Shown here in pieces: positions 7,396-9,516 of a stretch of 9,516 nucleotides of DNA (its first letter is position 1; the number at the start of each line of letters is the position of its first letter). The notes under the pieces are model-generated. The model was given only the letters and a program-made list of their open reading frames with translations. It had not been told where the DNA came from and searched no databases. The position numbers were made by a program, and so were the translations under genes. The DNA is from Gammaproteobacteria bacterium. Its GTDB lineage: Bacteria > Pseudomonadota > Gammaproteobacteria > Steroidobacterales > Steroidobacteraceae. Location: assembly GCA_005877705.1 (NCBI GenBank), contig VBNY01000054.1:1-9516 (forward strand). The letters run 5' to 3'.

Positions 7396-7767
7396 TCAGG
7401 AGCGCGCCACGAGCCACACGCCCAACACGATGACACCGATGCCCACGACGCGCTGCGCGTTCGGCGCTTCACCGAGCAGCCACCACGCGAGTCCGATGTT
7501 CAGCACATAGCCTAGCGACAGCAGCGGGTAAGCCTGACTCACCGGCACCCGTGACAGTCCGACCAGCCAGACGACGACACTCAGCCCATAGGCACCGAGC
7601 GCATACCATAGCGACGGAACAACCAGCAGGTCGAGCGCTCGGCGCAGCACATGAGCGTCGGAGGCCACCAGGGGTCCGCTTACCTGGGTGGCGGCCTTGA
7701 GGCCTAACTGCGCCAGCGCATTCAGCAGCACTCCGCACGACAGCACGGCGAAATCCGCGAGCTTCAC
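7396..7767 (-). CDS. ArnE-like EamA/SMR-type flippase subunit
   Basis: This is a small four-helix membrane protein of the SMR/EamA superfamily (123 residues). In the arn pathway ArnE and ArnF flip undecaprenyl-phosphate-L-Ara4N to the periplasmic face. Hydrophobic segments lie near 4-22, 47-70, 78-98 and 106-121. The central RVPVSQAYPLLSLGYVLN closely resembles the ArnE VPVxxAYPxLSL block, and the last helix IGVIVLGVWLVA fits. The start is GTG: it overlaps the last bases of arnT (GTGA, 7764-7767) and gives the family length. The same frame is open far upstream, but that part is an antisense-like shadow within arnT. Only one subunit is present in the window, between arnT and arnB, so it may act as a homodimer or pair with a subunit encoded elsewhere. 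Position and motif support the role; direct flippase activity is inferred. Confidence 0.85.
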   Translation of the reverse strand: MKLADFAVLSCGVLLNALAQLGLKAATQVSGPLVASDAHVLRRALDLLVVPSLWYALGAYGLSVVVWLVGLSRVPVSQAYPLLSLGYVLNIGLAWWLLGEAPNAQRVVGIGVIVLGVWLVARS

Positions 7768-9402
7768 AGGCGACTCACGGCGATGGTGTAGCTGTCGGCG
7801 GCAATGACCCGCCCCGGCAGCCCGCGGCCCTGGTAGGACTGCCACACCCGCGGCTCGAAGAAGGCAACAGCGTCCGTGCTCGCGGCCCAGCGCGCCACGA
7901 ACTCGGCGGGGGTCACCGTCTGTCTGCCCGGCTCCTCCCGCAGGCCGAACTGCAGCTCGCCCTCGTACCCGACGAGCGTCAGGGTTCGCTGCAGGTAAGG
8001 TGATACGGTCTCCCGGTACTGCCCTACGCTGAACAGAGTCGTCTGCGCTCGGATGCTCGGCCTGGCGGCCGCGACCAGATCCCTGGCCGAGCGGGACGGC
8101 GGAATCACGGCGTACTCGCACAACAAACATTGCCAGGCAAATATCGCAGCGGCGGCCGTCACGAGCACCGCGCCACGAGCCCCCGCCGCTTGCCGCCTCC
8201 ATGTGATGAGCACGGCCACGACGCCAGCACTGGCGGCGGCGAGCGCCCAGGCGATGGCCTCTTGCGGAATGTAGCTGTTGCGCCGCGCCGAATAAATCAA
8301 CAGCCCGATGCCGAAGAACGCTATCGCGGCGCCGCCGAGGCGCGCAGCGCCGCGGATGAAAGCCGCCTGGTCGGCAACGTGCACAGCGGTGATCGCAGCT
8401 AGTGGAGGCAGCATCGGCAGAATGTACGGAGCGAGTTTGGATCCCGACGCTGAAAAGAACCCGAGCGTGACCGCGGCGAAGATTAACAGGAATTTGAGGG
8501 GCTTGAACGGCGGGGTCACCGGCGCCGCGTCCCGCCATGCCCGGCGGCACGCGCCGATGAGTGGAGTCAGCCAGGGCAGCACGCCAAGGAGGAGCAGCGG
8601 GAGGAAGAACCACCATGGCTCCACGCGCTGGTGCACCGTTGTCAGGAACCGCGTGAAGTGCTCATGCACGAAGAAGAACGCGGCAAAGTCCGGGTTGCGC
8701 ACCGAGACCGCAATGAACCAAGGCGCCGCCACCAGCAGGAACAGCGGCAGTCCCAAGCTCCAGTGCAAGCGCCGCCATGGGCGAGCATCACGCTCGAGGA
8801 GCGTGTAGGCGACGAGCGCGGCGCCGGTGAGCACGGCAACCACGATACCCTTGCTCAGGACCGCCAGCGCCGCCGCCAGCCACGGAGCACTGCGCAAGCG
8901 TGAACGCGAAGACGCATCCGGTGAGCCAGAACGTAAACCCGGAGTCGAGCAGATTGAGGTGGCCTACGATCGCAAAGAACGGACTCGTCGCGAGTGTGGC
9001 CATGGCGGCGAGACCTGCGCCCTTCCCATACAGACGCTCGGTCCATCCGCAGACCATCGGCAGGCACGCGAACGCCAGCCCTACCGCCCACAGCCGCGAG
9101 CTCCACTCGCTCGGGCCCAACACCGAGTACACGGCGGCCGTCGCCCAGTACTGCAGCGGCGGTTTCTCGAAATACTTGAGCCCATCGAGTCGCGGCGTGA
9201 TCCAGTCGCCGCTCGCCACGATCTCGCGCGGGATCTCGGCGTAGCGGCCCTCATCCGGGTCGAGCATCGGACGCACCTGCACGGTCGCGAACCAGACCGC
9301 CGCGAGAGCGAGCCAGAGCGGCCAGCCGAGTCCGCGCGCGCGCACCTCCTGCTCGGCCCCGGTGGCCATGACCGTGGTTGGCCGTCGACTTGCGGGCCCC
9401 AC
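7764..9402 (-). pseudogene. arnT: ArnT-like lipid A 4-amino-4-deoxy-L-arabinose transferase, broken by a frame change
   Basis: This is an integral-membrane GT-C (PMT/GT83) glycosyltransferase that moves L-Ara4N from undecaprenyl phosphate to lipid A at the periplasmic face. The first frame, 9402 to about 8890, carries MLDPDEGRYAEIPREIVASG with the catalytic-loop acidic residues (D50, E51), DGLKYFEKPPLQYW with K80, and GHLNLLDSGFTFWL. It reads off after CVFAFTLAQ into unrelated sequence stopping at 8788. Homology resumes one frame over at about 8897: RSAPWLAAALAVLSKG, APWFIAVSVRNPDFAAFFFV, FFSASGSKLAPYILPMLPPL, then the periplasmic C-terminal domain, ending at 7764. The pieces sum to about 545 residues, near full length, but the loop at the junction looks about 10 residues short compared with E. 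coli ArnT. A small deletion of 3n+2 bases therefore fits better than a one-base error. The start is GTG 9402, six bases after the upstream stop, or ATG 9369; neither has a good SD. Confidence 0.85.
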
Positions 9403-9408
9403 GAAGAC

Positions 9409-9516
9409 TTACGTGCTCGACATCGCCGCCGCCGCGGCCTTGGCGCTGAAGTTTTCCTGCTTCACGTAGTAGTCGATGGTCTTGCGGATGGCGGTGTCGA
9501 GATCGGTTTTCGGCGC
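9409..9516 (-). CDS. Sugar-nucleotide epimerase/decarboxylase, C-terminal end only (probable ArnA decarboxylase half)
   Basis: The last 35 codons and TAA stop of a gene that enters from the right edge. The visible peptide begins APKTDLDTAIRKTIDYYV and ends in an Ala-rich tail. Its PKTDLDTAIRKTIDYY closely parallels the C-terminal PKIDMQETIDETLDFF of E. coli ArnA, the end of the UDP-glucuronic acid oxidase/decarboxylase (SDR-type) domain. That enzyme makes UDP-4-keto-arabinose, the substrate of ArnB, and is the one step otherwise missing from this cluster. Extended-SDR epimerases in general end with a similar helix, so the exact enzyme is inferred from context. It ends six bases before the GTG of arnT. 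Confidence 0.7.
   Translation of the reverse strand, partial: APKTDLDTAIRKTIDYYVKQENFSAKAAAAAMSST

Noticed and set aside
6376..7515. 379-codon plus-strand open frame opposite arnB
   Set aside because: No recognisable motif; fully covered by arnB and the flippase gene on the minus strand.
7768..8616. Upstream extension of the flippase frame to an earlier start, suggesting a 406-residue protein
   Set aside because: Residues before VKLADFAV are Arg/Gly-rich nonsense overlapping arnT in another frame; the GTG at 7767 gives the family length and a GTGA overlap.

Overview
The window is high-GC DNA of proteobacterial character, probably beta- or gammaproteobacterial; the genus cannot be fixed from the sequence. 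All credible genes lie on the minus strand, so transcription runs from the right edge to the left edge. They are packed with overlaps or gaps of at most 21 bases. There is no non-coding stretch over 300 bases, and I see no RNA gene, mobile element, CRISPR array, terminator or internal promoter. Both ends cut through genes.

Right part, 9516 to 3428: an arn (pmr) locus for making 4-amino-4-deoxy-L-arabinose (L-Ara4N) and attaching it to lipid A, the classical cationic-peptide/polymyxin resistance modification. In transcription order it holds the last 35 residues of a sugar-nucleotide epimerase/decarboxylase that looks like the C-terminal half of ArnA; an ArnT-like lipid A glycosyltransferase broken by a frame change; a small EamA/SMR-type flippase subunit (ArnE-like); the PLP aminotransferase ArnB; the undecaprenyl-phosphate glycosyltransferase ArnC; a stand-alone formyltransferase equal to the N-terminal half of ArnA; and the deformylase ArnD. 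The two halves of enterobacterial ArnA are therefore separate genes here. Together they cover oxidation/decarboxylation of UDP-glucuronate, transamination, N-formylation, transfer to the lipid carrier, deformylation, flipping and final transfer to lipid A.

Left part, 3507 to 1: a tripartite RND efflux system in the same direction, starting inside the end of arnD. It holds a TolC/CzcC-type outer-membrane lipoprotein, a short periplasmic adaptor, and the first third of an inner-membrane pump of the CzcA/CusA (heavy metal efflux) type. The pump gene carries a frame break with loss of a conserved segment just after its first membrane helix.

The most notable observations are the two broken genes (arnT and the pump), both apparently short internal deletions that shift the frame the same way; the tight arn-to-RND arrangement; the GTGA-type stop/start overlaps; and the single flippase subunit. 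All families present are known ones, and I found no convincing evidence of a wholly new system.
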